A stretch of DNA of 5,356 nt. Source: Chloroflexota bacterium. GTDB lineage: Bacteria > Chloroflexota > Dehalococcoidia > Dehalococcoidales > UBA2162. The notes below the pieces were generated by a model. It was given only the letters and a program-made list of their open reading frames with translations. It was not told the DNA's origin and searched no databases. The position numbers and the translations under genes were made by a program. The first letter of the stretch is position 1. Every line of letters starts with the position of its first letter. This document shows positions 1 through 5,356 of this stretch, one piece after another. The DNA lies in contig JACQOM010000053.1 of assembly GCA_016202525.1 (NCBI GenBank), positions 1-5,356 of the forward strand, read 5' to 3'.

Positions 1-3
1 AGC

Positions 4-9
4 TACAAT
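4..9 (+). promoter_or_regulatory. Possible -10 box of the tRNA-Lys gene
   Basis: TACAAT lies 9 nt before the first base of the mature tRNA. It matches the sigma70-type -10 consensus at five of six positions. The matching -35 box would lie outside the window, so the call rests on this hexamer and its position alone. Confidence 0.35.
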
Positions 10-18
10 AATGCGAGT

Positions 19-91
19 GGGCCGCTAGCTCAACTGGTAGAGCAGCTGACTCTTAATCAGCAGGTTCAGGGTTCGAGACCCTGGCGGCTCA
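19..91 (+). tRNA. tRNA-Lys, anticodon CTT
   Basis: A full cloverleaf can be folded by hand. The acceptor stem is GGGCCGC (19-25) with GCGGCTC (84-90), seven pairs including one G-U. The D-stem is GCTC/GAGC with a TGGTA-type loop. The anticodon stem is GCTGA/TCAGC (45-49 with 57-61) around loop CTCTTAA, which places anticodon CTT at 52-54 and decodes AAG lysine codons. The T-stem is CAGGG/CCCTG with loop TTCGAGA. The discriminator base is A91. The next bases are GTT, so the 3' CCA is not encoded and must be added by the CCA-adding enzyme. tRNA genes are common integration sites, and the AT-rich gene pair downstream fits that. I saw no second copy of the tRNA 3' end in the window. Confidence 0.97.
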
Positions 92-186
92 GTTTGAAAG
101 TCTTGTATTAGATATGATAACCTAAAAGCCAGATTGCGCTTTGTAATCCAGTATATTTAGCATTCTGCTCACTATTGAGGCGGAAT

Positions 187-210
187 ACCGGTTCAGTTAA
201 GCTGGCCGGT
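187..210 (+). promoter_or_regulatory. Possible hairpin in the leader of the NDT/SLOG-like gene
   Basis: ACCGG (187-191) can pair with CCGGT (206-210), and CAG (194-196) with CTG (202-204) inside it, leaving a five-base loop. The 3' arm CGGT (207-210) can instead pair with ACCG (217-220), just before the ribosome binding site, so two exclusive folds are possible. It could be an operator for the winged-helix protein, a translational control element, or chance. If translation started at the TTG at 175 instead, this stretch would be coding. Confidence 0.2.
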
Positions 211-221
211 GGTATAACCGT

Positions 222-227
222 AGGGAG
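222..227 (+). promoter_or_regulatory. Ribosome binding site deciding the start at 235
   Basis: AGGGAG lies 7 nt upstream of the ATG at 235. It is the best Shine-Dalgarno match near the 5' end of this reading frame. It favours 235 over the in-frame TTG at 175 and the in-frame ATG at 337. Confidence 0.6.
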
Positions 228-234
228 CGATAAT

Positions 235-840
235 ATGGAAGATTCGGATCCGAATGAACCTATCCCCAAATCCGCCAAAGCTAAAGACTACCATCAGCGA
301 GTCTGGCTACCGCGAGCATCAAAAGGGCTGAGCGAGATGAGATCCCTACCAGTGACTGTTTTCGTATGTGGCCCTACAGAACAATCACAGGCCCTAACCC
401 GTAAGAAAATCGATACGGTGAATGCTCTGCGAAAGTTAGGTCATGATGCCAGCTTAGGAGAGGAACTCGTAGCGGAATTAAGCAAGCAAGATAATGATGC
501 AGGGAACTCTATTCAGACAGCGAATACTTATGAGCTTATTGCTGCATCAAAATCAGACCTAATAGTTGTATTTTGTGCTTCCCCTGGTTCTATTGGAGAG
601 ACGCATGAATTTTTGTCAGTGTCGACTATTGGGCAGAAGACTCTAATCTTTATTGATGAACAATACAGTAATAGCTATACTGCGGTGGGCATATTGAGCT
701 CACATAAGAAACTACGTCGGCCGTTGGAAACTTACAAATCACCAGAGGATATCGACAACTGCACTTTAATGGGGAAAGTCATAGATTGGGTACAGAACTA
801 CCAAAGTGCAAGATGGATTTCAACGTTACGAGAAGAATAG
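235..840 (+). CDS. NDT-like / SLOG-like Rossmann protein, candidate nucleotide-cleaving effector
   Basis: A soluble protein of 201 residues with no signal peptide or membrane segment. Residues 1-38 look like a polar tail. A single Rossmann-type domain follows. It has a first strand VTVFVCGPT (40-48), a helix leading into LGHDASLGEEL (68-78), a strand SDLIVVF (107-113) with the loop SPGSIGETHEF (116-126), and a strand KTLIFIDE (135-142). A hydrophobic strand ending in a P-G-S loop with a glutamate is typical of nucleoside-deoxyribosyltransferase-like domains. These include the effectors of type II retrons, which attack nucleotides or NAD. The same loop also resembles the PGGxGTxxE motif of LOG/SLOG proteins, with E125 at the position of the LOG glutamate, so I cannot choose between the two. 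E122 and E125 are the likely functional acids. The start at 235 has a clear ribosome binding site. The stop lies 13 nt before the next gene, so co-transcription is likely. The gene is AT-rich compared with the genes on the right. The reaction and substrate are unknown; a defence role is inference. Confidence 0.8.
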   Translation: MEDSDPNEPIPKSAKAKDYHQRVWLPRASKGLSEMRSLPVTVFVCGPTEQSQALTRKKIDTVNALRKLGHDASLGEELVAELSKQDNDAGNSIQTANTYELIAASKSDLIVVFCASPGSIGETHEFLSVSTIGQKTLIFIDEQYSNSYTAVGILSSHKKLRRPLETYKSPEDIDNCTLMGKVIDWVQNYQSARWISTLREE

Positions 841-853
841 TAGGCATAATACT

Positions 854-2080
854 ATGGTGATAGCAAGAAATCAACCCTTGTTGCAGTACATCAGTGAAAA
901 TCGTGCGGTGGTATCGGCTGTAAGAAATCCCATTGCCATGTGGTTACTGGGATATATATCGTGCTACGGCCCTGTACCGCAAATTGAGTTAGATGAATCT
1001 CTCGAACTGTCCAACGCAGGGGAGTTGCATCGTATTGTGCAGGAATTGGTCGAAGGTGGACTAGTCGAATACCGAAAAGATGGTTTGTTCGAGGTATCGA
1101 GAAATGGCGCGCAGCTGGGTAGAATGCTCGGGATCACCCCGGAATCTATGACCGGGTACGAAAAATCATCCATATCGTGTGACGTATTCCAAATACAAAA
1201 CGTGAAAATAAAGGAGGCTAAAGAGAATAGCAGGACAGAGTTGGTTGACCAGTTAGTATATAAACCACGACTCTACGGCGAAAGAGAAGGGTATCACTTT
1301 GGATTCGTAGAGTGTAAAACAATAAAGGATGAAATCGTTTATGGGTATTTTACTCAGGAATACTGGGACCATTCGCTAAAATATGACGACGGTTTAGAGA
1401 GACAAGAGCAATGGGATACTAGAAATATGAATATTCTCTTCGTCTGGCCGCTAAGATCACAGGTAATCATCCTTCAGGACACACGGTTTTTTGGTTCGTC
1501 ATTAAGTATGACAACAGCAAAGAACCGCATAGTCATGCTCCTAAGTTTACTTCTTGACCACTGTAAGTTCGAGCGAACTGGTGACGTGCTCTTAAGTCCA
1601 TTTGAGCGCACTATGTCACAAGAGGAGATGTTGGAGGTTCTGGCGCGTGAAGACGTAGTCAGTAAAGTTGACATAGGGCTAGAAACCCAAGAGCCACTTC
1701 AAGGAGCATTCCCCGTCTTCAATCCTAGAGAAGATTGGAATGAGATGCTTCGTCAAATAATAAATGATTATGAAATACCAAATCTCGCGAGTGTTGTGTT
1801 TAAGGCTAAACGGATAGGTACCTTGAGTAGGTCAAAAATTACTAAGGCTCTCGCGATGGCGGGACAACTTAAAAATCTCGATTTAGGCAGGGGGAAAAAT
1901 AAACGGACTGTTACTAAGAAGATTCCAATTCATGTAGGTCAGGTCAACGTAAGCGAACCGGCACAAGAGGATGAAATTCTAGGGGTTCTTGGATTCTTGC
2001 AGGACCGTGTTGGTATTTCTTTTACCGATCTACCAATCAATACTATTACAAAAGACAGCCAGATGCGGCTTCAAATATAG
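854..2080 (+). CDS. Winged-helix protein with an unrecognised C-terminal region
   Basis: A soluble protein of 408 residues. Residues 24-94 read as a winged helix-turn-helix: a first helix NPIAMWLLGYISCYG, a second around VPQIELDESLEL, a recognition-type helix GELHRIVQELVEGG (56-69), and a wing LVEYRKDGLFEVS. MarR/ArsR-like DNA-binding proteins have this layout. Residues about 136-250 form a mixed alpha/beta region with GFVECKTIKD, GYFTQEYWDH and ILFVWPLRSQVIILQD. I do not recognise this region. Near residues 340-357 there is a basic stretch, GRGKNKRTVTKK, which could touch nucleic acid. I chose the ATG at 854. The frame is open from a GTG at 806, but that start would overlap the upstream gene by 35 nt. 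Neither start has a strong ribosome binding site, so coupling to the upstream gene is likely. It is probably the DNA-binding, sensing or repressor partner of the NDT/SLOG-like protein, as in the fused retron-Eco1 effector; this is inference. Base composition is AT-rich like its partner. Confidence 0.78.
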   Translation: MVIARNQPLLQYISENRAVVSAVRNPIAMWLLGYISCYGPVPQIELDESLELSNAGELHRIVQELVEGGLVEYRKDGLFEVSRNGAQLGRMLGITPESMTGYEKSSISCDVFQIQNVKIKEAKENSRTELVDQLVYKPRLYGEREGYHFGFVECKTIKDEIVYGYFTQEYWDHSLKYDDGLERQEQWDTRNMNILFVWPLRSQVIILQDTRFFGSSLSMTTAKNRIVMLLSLLLDHCKFERTGDVLLSPFERTMSQEEMLEVLAREDVVSKVDIGLETQEPLQGAFPVFNPREDWNEMLRQIINDYEIPNLASVVFKAKRIGTLSRSKITKALAMAGQLKNLDLGRGKNKRTVTKKIPIHVGQVNVSEPAQEDEILGVLGFLQDRVGISFTDLPINTITKDSQMRLQI

Positions 2081-2115
2081 TACTACTTCGTTTCCTCGCC
2101 TTTCCGGTTCGCTTA

Positions 2116-2131
2116 GTTAGGAACCCCTAAC
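2116..2131 (+). terminator. Weak candidate terminator after the winged-helix gene
   Basis: GTTAGG (2116-2121) pairs with CCTAAC (2126-2131) around the loop AACC, 35 nt after the stop codon. A second stem, AACAATT (2129-2135) with AATTGTT (2142-2148), overlaps it and excludes it. The bases after the first stem are not a proper T-tract, so this is a hairpin of uncertain use. Confidence 0.25.
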
Positions 2132-2309
2132 AATTTCCCGTAATTGTTCATGACTTTATGAAATAAGTGTATCAGTTAAATGAACTGTCCTGAATACTAA
2201 CTAATGAGATTCGAATCCTATTAAAGCCTGAAGGTTTTGGGGGAAAGTTCTACCTTTTACCTATACAAGACTCAGATTCAAATTCCTTCCTTTTGCACCA
2301 CCTATTTGC

Positions 2310-2337
2310 TTAACTTTTAGCCGCTAAGGTGTATAAT
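2310..2337 (+). promoter_or_regulatory. Sigma70-type promoter of the M48 protease gene
   Basis: A perfect -10 box TATAAT lies at 2332-2337. A -35 candidate TTAACT (2310-2315, four of six consensus bases) sits 16 bp upstream. Transcription would start near 2344, giving a leader of about 35 nt before the ATG at 2379. The promoter lies outside the AT-rich gene pair and shows that the protease gene does not depend on it. Confidence 0.6.
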
Positions 2338-2378
2338 ACTTCTCAGTCATCAATTCTAATTTAAGAAATACCGAAAGT

Positions 2379-3647
2379 ATGAATGTATTTTCCCTGATAA
2401 TACTGGCTGCCCTTATTCTGGAATTTGCTCTTGAGCTGGCGGCGAACCTGCTCAATCTGAAAGCCCTGGACTCGGAGGTGCCTCCCGCTCTGGCAGGCAT
2501 CTACCAGGCCAGCGACTACCGGAAATCCCAGGAATACATCCGCGCCACCACGCGTGTCGGTCTGGTGAGCAGCGCCTTCAACCTGCTGTTATTGCTGGCT
2601 TTCTGGTTTTCCGGGGGCTTCAATTACTTCGACCGGATTATCAGAGGGTGGGGCTTTGTATCCGTTGTCAGCGGGCTGCTCTACATCGGCATCCTGCTCT
2701 TAGTCTACAGCCTGCTGATGCTGCCATTCAGCATCTACGGCACCTTCGTCATCGAAGAGCGGTTCGGCTTTAACCGCACGACCCCGCTCACATTTTTTCT
2801 GGACAGAGTTAAGGGGTTAGCTTTAGCCCTGCTACTGGGCGGACCACTGCTCGCCGGAGTCCTGGCGCTGTTCCAGTATGCCGGAGCTTACGCCTGGCTT
2901 TACTGCTGGGCGGCGGTCACCGTCTTTTCATTAGCCATACAGTACATCGGCCCGACCTGGATTATGCCGCTCTTCAATAAGTTCACGCCCATGGAGCCGG
3001 GAGAACTGAAAGAAGCCATTCTCAGCTACGCCGGTTCGGTCAACTTCCCCGTTAAAAACGTTATGGTGATGGACGGTTCGAAACGCTCCAGCAAATCGAA
3101 CGCCTTCTTCACCGGATTCGGCAAGAACAAGCGTATTGCCCTGTTCGACACGCTGATAGCACAACATAGCGTCCCGGAAATGGTAGCCGTGCTCGCCCAT
3201 GAAATCGGGCACCACAAGAAAAAACACGTTCTTCAGGGAATCGTCATCGGCATCATACACACGGGGGTAATCTTCTTCCTGCTGTCGTTTTTCCTGGGCA
3301 GCCCGGGCCTGTACCAGGCTTTTTATCTGACACAACCGTCCATTTATGCCGGACTGCTGTTTTTCGGCTTGCTCTACACGCCGCTGGAATTAGTCCTGTC
3401 GATAGCGATGCAGATGATTTCCCGGAAGCACGAGTATGAAGCCGACCGCTTTGCCGCCGAGACCGTCGATGAGCCACTCAGTCTCAGTGAGGCACTCAGG
3501 AAACTGGCAACCACCAACCTGTCAAACCTGACACCGCACCCCTTCTATGTTTTTCTGAACTACTCCCATCCGCCTCTCCGGGAACGGATACAGGCAATCG
3601 AAGAGGTCAAGCGCCAGCCTCCAGAGCACGCCACCGAAAAAGCCTAG
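2379..3647 (+). CDS. Ste24-like M48 family integral-membrane zinc metalloprotease
   Basis: A 422-residue membrane protease of family M48A, the bacterial relatives of the CAAX prenyl protease Ste24. The zinc motif HEIGH lies at 274-278 (H274 and H278 bind zinc, E275 is catalytic). The third ligand is E354 in YEADRFA. Other Ste24 signatures are SSKSNAFFTGFGKNKRIALFD (from 238), NLSNLTPHPFYVFLNYSHPP (from 380) and the M48 N-terminal domain with GPTWIMPLFNKFTP (from 191). About seven hydrophobic helices are visible, near 3-27, 60-79, 95-124, 147-168, 172-195, 284-307 and 321-345. The length fits the full family, so it looks complete. Ste24 acts on prenylated CAAX proteins in eukaryotes; in bacteria the substrates are mostly unknown and membrane-protein quality control is a common guess. 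The ribosome binding site is weak (AAGAAA), but a clear promoter lies upstream. The gene has the higher G+C of the host background and converges on the ABC operon with a 16-nt gap. Confidence 0.95.
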   Translation: MNVFSLIILAALILEFALELAANLLNLKALDSEVPPALAGIYQASDYRKSQEYIRATTRVGLVSSAFNLLLLLAFWFSGGFNYFDRIIRGWGFVSVVSGLLYIGILLLVYSLLMLPFSIYGTFVIEERFGFNRTTPLTFFLDRVKGLALALLLGGPLLAGVLALFQYAGAYAWLYCWAAVTVFSLAIQYIGPTWIMPLFNKFTPMEPGELKEAILSYAGSVNFPVKNVMVMDGSKRSSKSNAFFTGFGKNKRIALFDTLIAQHSVPEMVAVLAHEIGHHKKKHVLQGIVIGIIHTGVIFFLLSFFLGSPGLYQAFYLTQPSIYAGLLFFGLLYTPLELVLSIAMQMISRKHEYEADRFAAETVDEPLSLSEALRKLATTNLSNLTPHPFYVFLNYSHPPLRERIQAIEEVKRQPPEHATEKA

Positions 3648-3652
3648 CTTTA
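3639..3652 (-). terminator. Very weak candidate terminator of the ABC operon
   Basis: On the minus strand AAAGC and GCTTT can pair around a TAG loop and are followed by further T residues (GCTTTTTC), soon after the stop of the small membrane gene. The stem has only five pairs and lies over the last codons of the convergent protease gene, so it may be chance. Confidence 0.2.
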
Positions 3653-3663
3653 GAAAATGACAT

Positions 3664-3855
3664 TCAGCTCCGGCGCTGCCAGATAATACCGATTAGCCCC
3701 ACAATAAGCCCAACCGAGTACAGCGCGTAAGCCAGAAAGCTCAGTATAAAGCTCGGCGAAATCAGCCGGATGACCATGAACAGAAGCAACAAAAACCCGC
3801 CAAGGATAAGGGCCGCACCCAGAAAAATCAACTTCAGTGGGCTTATTGCTTTCAT
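3664..3855 (-). CDS. Small two-helix membrane protein, function unknown
   Basis: A 63-residue protein with two hydrophobic helices, near residues 8-31 (PLKLIFLGAALILGGFLLLL onward) and 37-58 (ILSFLAYALYSVGLIVGLIG), and a short basic tail QRRS. It carries no catalytic motif and I do not recognise a named family. Its ATG overlaps the TGA of the upstream ABC ATPase as ATGA, a sign of translational coupling, so it is the last gene of the ABC operon. An in-frame start at 3873 would lie inside the ATPase gene and lacks support. It could be an accessory subunit of the transporter or an unrelated passenger. Small proteins of this style after peptide-type ATPases remind me of Dehalococcoidia, from memory only. 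Confidence 0.75.
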   Translation of the reverse strand: MKAISPLKLIFLGAALILGGFLLLLFMVIRLISPSFILSFLAYALYSVGLIVGLIGIIWQRRS

Positions 3856-4847
3856 TTGCGGTAAAGCCAGCACATCGCAATATGCCCCGGCACCGGCTCA
3901 AACTCAGGGGGGTCTATCTTATCGCACAGTCCGGACATAAAAGAAGGGCAACGCGGGTGGAACCGGCAGGCCGCGGGCGGATTCAATAGACTCGGCGGCT
4001 CTCCCGGAGGCACCTCTCTAAAGGTCTGAGCATTCGCGGCATCGGGGTCGGGGATAGCAGCAATCAGAGCCTTACTATAGGGATGATACGGACTGCTGAG
4101 AAGACTCCCTGCGGCCGACTTCTCAATTATTTGGCCGGCATACATCACCAGAACACGCTGGGAGAAGTAGCGGACTGTAGCCAGGTCATGGGTAACATAA
4201 AGCACACTGAGGTCGTGTGCCTGCTGCAACTGCTTGAGAAGCTGGAGCACCTCCACCCTGACCGAAGCATCGAGCATAGAAACCGGCTCATCGGCCACGA
4301 CCAGTTTGGGCTGCAAAATAATGGCCCGGGCGATTACCACCCGTTGCTGCTGCCCGCCGCTGAGCATATGCGGAAACTTGGGCAGGAAATCCTCAGGCGG
4401 TAATAGTTTCACCTCTTCCAGAGCCTTACGTACCCGGTTCTCAGTTTCAATTCGGCCAGTTACCTTGTTAATCAGCAGAGGCTCTCGCAAAATCTGGTGC
4501 AGGGTCATGAACGGTGGTAGCGCACCATAGGGGTCCTGCTGCACATACCCCACCTGGGAATGGTACCATCGCAGCCTGTGTGCCTCCATACCTCTCAAGT
4601 TCTCTCCCTGAAACAGGATGTCACCCCTTGTCGGCCGGTGCAGACCGAGAATAGTCTTGGCCAGTGTCGACTTGCCGGAGCCGCTCTCCCCGACCACGGC
4701 TACCGCCTCACCACGCTTGATATCAAAACTTACCCCGTCGACAGCCCGCACGAACCCGGCACGGCCAAAGCCCCACCGTTTTAGCTCGAACCATGTTGCC
4801 AGGTCTTTCACATCAAGGAGATGGTTATCGCCGCTAGTTTCGGTCAT
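3852..4847 (-). CDS. Oligopeptide/dipeptide-type ABC transporter ATPase (OppF/DppF-like)
   Basis: A 331-residue cytoplasmic ATPase that drives uptake by a peptide-type ABC importer. All ABC motifs are in order: Walker A GESGSGKST (53-61), Q-loop VQQDP (102-106), signature LSGGQQQR (162-169), Walker B LVVADEP (182-188), D-loop MLD (191-193), and switch histidine H220 in VTHD. The C-terminal oligo_HPY-type extension has cysteines C294, C300, C308 and C326, the pattern that binds an iron-sulfur cluster in some Dpp/Opp ATPases. The length is normal for the family. The start at 4847 forms an ATGA overlap with the stop of the upstream ATPase. A GTG at 4862 with AAGGTGA just before it is an alternative that adds five residues. 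The second ATPase, the paralogue next to it, would form the heterodimer. The permease and binding-protein genes are not in the window, so the substrate (di- or oligopeptide, nickel or another solute) cannot be told. Confidence 0.95.
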   Translation of the reverse strand: MTETSGDNHLLDVKDLATWFELKRWGFGRAGFVRAVDGVSFDIKRGEAVAVVGESGSGKSTLAKTILGLHRPTRGDILFQGENLRGMEAHRLRWYHSQVGYVQQDPYGALPPFMTLHQILREPLLINKVTGRIETENRVRKALEEVKLLPPEDFLPKFPHMLSGGQQQRVVIARAIILQPKLVVADEPVSMLDASVRVEVLQLLKQLQQAHDLSVLYVTHDLATVRYFSQRVLVMYAGQIIEKSAAGSLLSSPYHPYSKALIAAIPDPDAANAQTFREVPPGEPPSLLNPPAACRFHPRCPSFMSGLCDKIDPPEFEPVPGHIAMCWLYRK

Positions 4848-5356
4848 ACGTACAGCCAACACTTCACCTTCCGGCCGTCAGGCAATTCCTTCATAGGCGG
4901 CTCATCATCGCACGGAGCAAAGCGGTGCTCACAGCGCGGGGCAAAACGGCATCCCTTGAACGGATTGATTAACTCTGCCGGCTGCCCCGGCACGATTTCG
5001 GGCGCTTTCTCCCCGTGAACCCTCGGCACACTGCCCATCAGCTTCTGCGAGTAAGGGTGGAGGGGTTCACGGTAAAAAGATTGAGCACTGGCCAGTTCAA
5101 TGATTTGTCCGGCATACATGACAGCAATTCTATCCGCCAGCTCGCTGCAAGCACCGACGTCATGGCTGACAAAGATAAAACTCCTCTCGGATTTCTGCTT
5201 GATGCGTTTCAGGATATTCATAATGTTAGCCTGGGTCAGCACATCCAGCGCGGAAGTCGGCTCATCGAGTATGAGCAATAGCGGGTCTGCCACCAGAGCC
5301 ATAGCGATGGCTGTCCGCTGCCGCATACCTCCGCTAAGCTCAAAAGCGTAGCGCTG
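4844..5356 (-). CDS. Oligopeptide/dipeptide-type ABC ATPase (OppD/DppD-like), partial, 5' end outside the window
   Basis: The C-terminal 170 residues of the first ATPase of the pair. The frame is open to the window edge: codons before the ATG at 5326 read QRYAFELSGG, so that internal ATG is not the start. The visible part begins at the signature LSGGMRQR and continues with Walker B LLLILDEP, D-loop SALD, switch histidine in FVSHD, and the oligo_HPY-type tail. The tail cysteines are at 136, 142, 149 and 166 of the visible part (CRFAPRC onward, ending KCWLYV), again the possible iron-sulfur pattern. Walker A and the Q-loop are outside the window. The stop overlaps the start of the next ATPase as ATGA, so the two are co-translated, as expected for an OppD/OppF or DppD/DppF pair. 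Confidence 0.95.
   Translation of the reverse strand, partial: QRYAFELSGGMRQRTAIAMALVADPLLLILDEPTSALDVLTQANIMNILKRIKQKSERSFIFVSHDVGACSELADRIAVMYAGQIIELASAQSFYREPLHPYSQKLMGSVPRVHGEKAPEIVPGQPAELINPFKGCRFAPRCEHRFAPCDDEPPMKELPDGRKVKCWLYV

Larger units (their letters stand above)
2081..2378. other. AT-rich intergenic region of 298 bp
   Basis: No convincing gene is seen on either strand. The left part holds short overlapping inverted repeats (2116-2131 and 2129-2148) that may end transcription of the gene pair. The right end holds the promoter of the membrane protease gene. The middle, about 2150-2300, shows no RNA gene, repeat array or reverse-transcriptase remnant that I can support. Confidence 0.6.

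Noticed and set aside
113..118. TATGAT as a -10 box for the gene pair.
   Set aside because: The nearest -35-like hexamer, TTGAAA at 94-99, is only 13 bp away, too close for a normal sigma70-type promoter. No better promoter was found in 92-234.
2113..2204. TTAGTTAG (2113-2120) and CTAACTAA (2197-2204) form an 8-bp inverted repeat 76 nt apart, like the a1/a2 repeats of a retron RNA.
   Set aside because: With about 300 bp of AT-rich sequence a match of this length is expected by chance, and no reverse transcriptase gene or stable inner msd stem is seen.
2208..2217. GATTCGAATC looks like a tRNA T-loop and could be an att-site remnant of the tRNA 3' end.
   Set aside because: The flanking bases do not form a T-stem and do not match the tRNA-Lys 3' end (its T-arm reads GGGTTCGAGACCC).
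2931..3477. Open frames on the minus strand opposite the M48 protease gene (134, 63 and 74 residues).
   Set aside because: They lie inside a well-supported gene, have no recognisable motif or ribosome binding site, and are explained by its G+C-rich codons.
3650..3901. An 83-residue minus-strand frame overlapping the small membrane protein in another frame.
   Set aside because: It lacks the hydrophobic helices and the ATGA coupling that support the 3664-3855 gene and has no recognisable features.
4083..5351. Several plus-strand open frames opposite the two ABC ATPase genes, and minus-strand frames opposite the winged-helix gene.
   Set aside because: They are antisense shadows of genes with complete motif sets or long continuous frames; none shows a domain of its own.

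Overview
The window has two unlike halves. Bases 1-2080 hold a tRNA-Lys(CTT) gene followed by two plus-strand genes that are clearly AT-richer than the rest. Lines I counted by hand gave 23/60 G+C at 481-540 and 21/60 at 1321-1380. In the right half they gave 40/60 at 2461-2520, 35/60 at 2881-2940 and 37/60 at 4681-4740. This, together with the position next to a tRNA gene, suggests an accessory (transferred) insert beside a conserved chromosomal block. No copy of the tRNA 3' end was found in the window, so integration at the tRNA is not proven.

The insert carries a tight two-gene unit. Gene A (235-840) is a small Rossmann-type protein with a VFVCGP first strand and an SPGSIGETHE loop. It is nucleoside-deoxyribosyltransferase-like or SLOG-like, the fold class used by effectors and sensors of anti-phage systems such as the type II retron effectors. 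Gene B (854-2080) starts with a winged-helix domain, continues into a middle and C-terminal part I do not recognise, and begins 13 nt after the stop of gene A. Retron-Eco1 fuses an NDT-like domain and a winged helix in one polypeptide. Here the two parts are separate genes, and no reverse transcriptase is visible. I regard the pair as a candidate, possibly undescribed, two-component defence or toxin-type module.

Bases 2081-2378 are non-coding and AT-rich. They end in a good sigma70-type promoter for a 422-aa Ste24-like (M48A) integral-membrane zinc protease at 2379-3647. Converging on it from the right is a minus-strand operon made of two oligopeptide/dipeptide-type ABC ATPases (the first cut by the window edge) and a 63-residue two-helix membrane protein. 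Both gene junctions in this operon are ATGA overlaps.

The organism is a bacterium with moderately high G+C and a tRNA gene lacking an encoded CCA. The style of the ABC ATPases and of the small membrane protein reminds me of Chloroflexota (Dehalococcoidia). This is recognition from memory, not a search, and is only a low-to-moderate guess.
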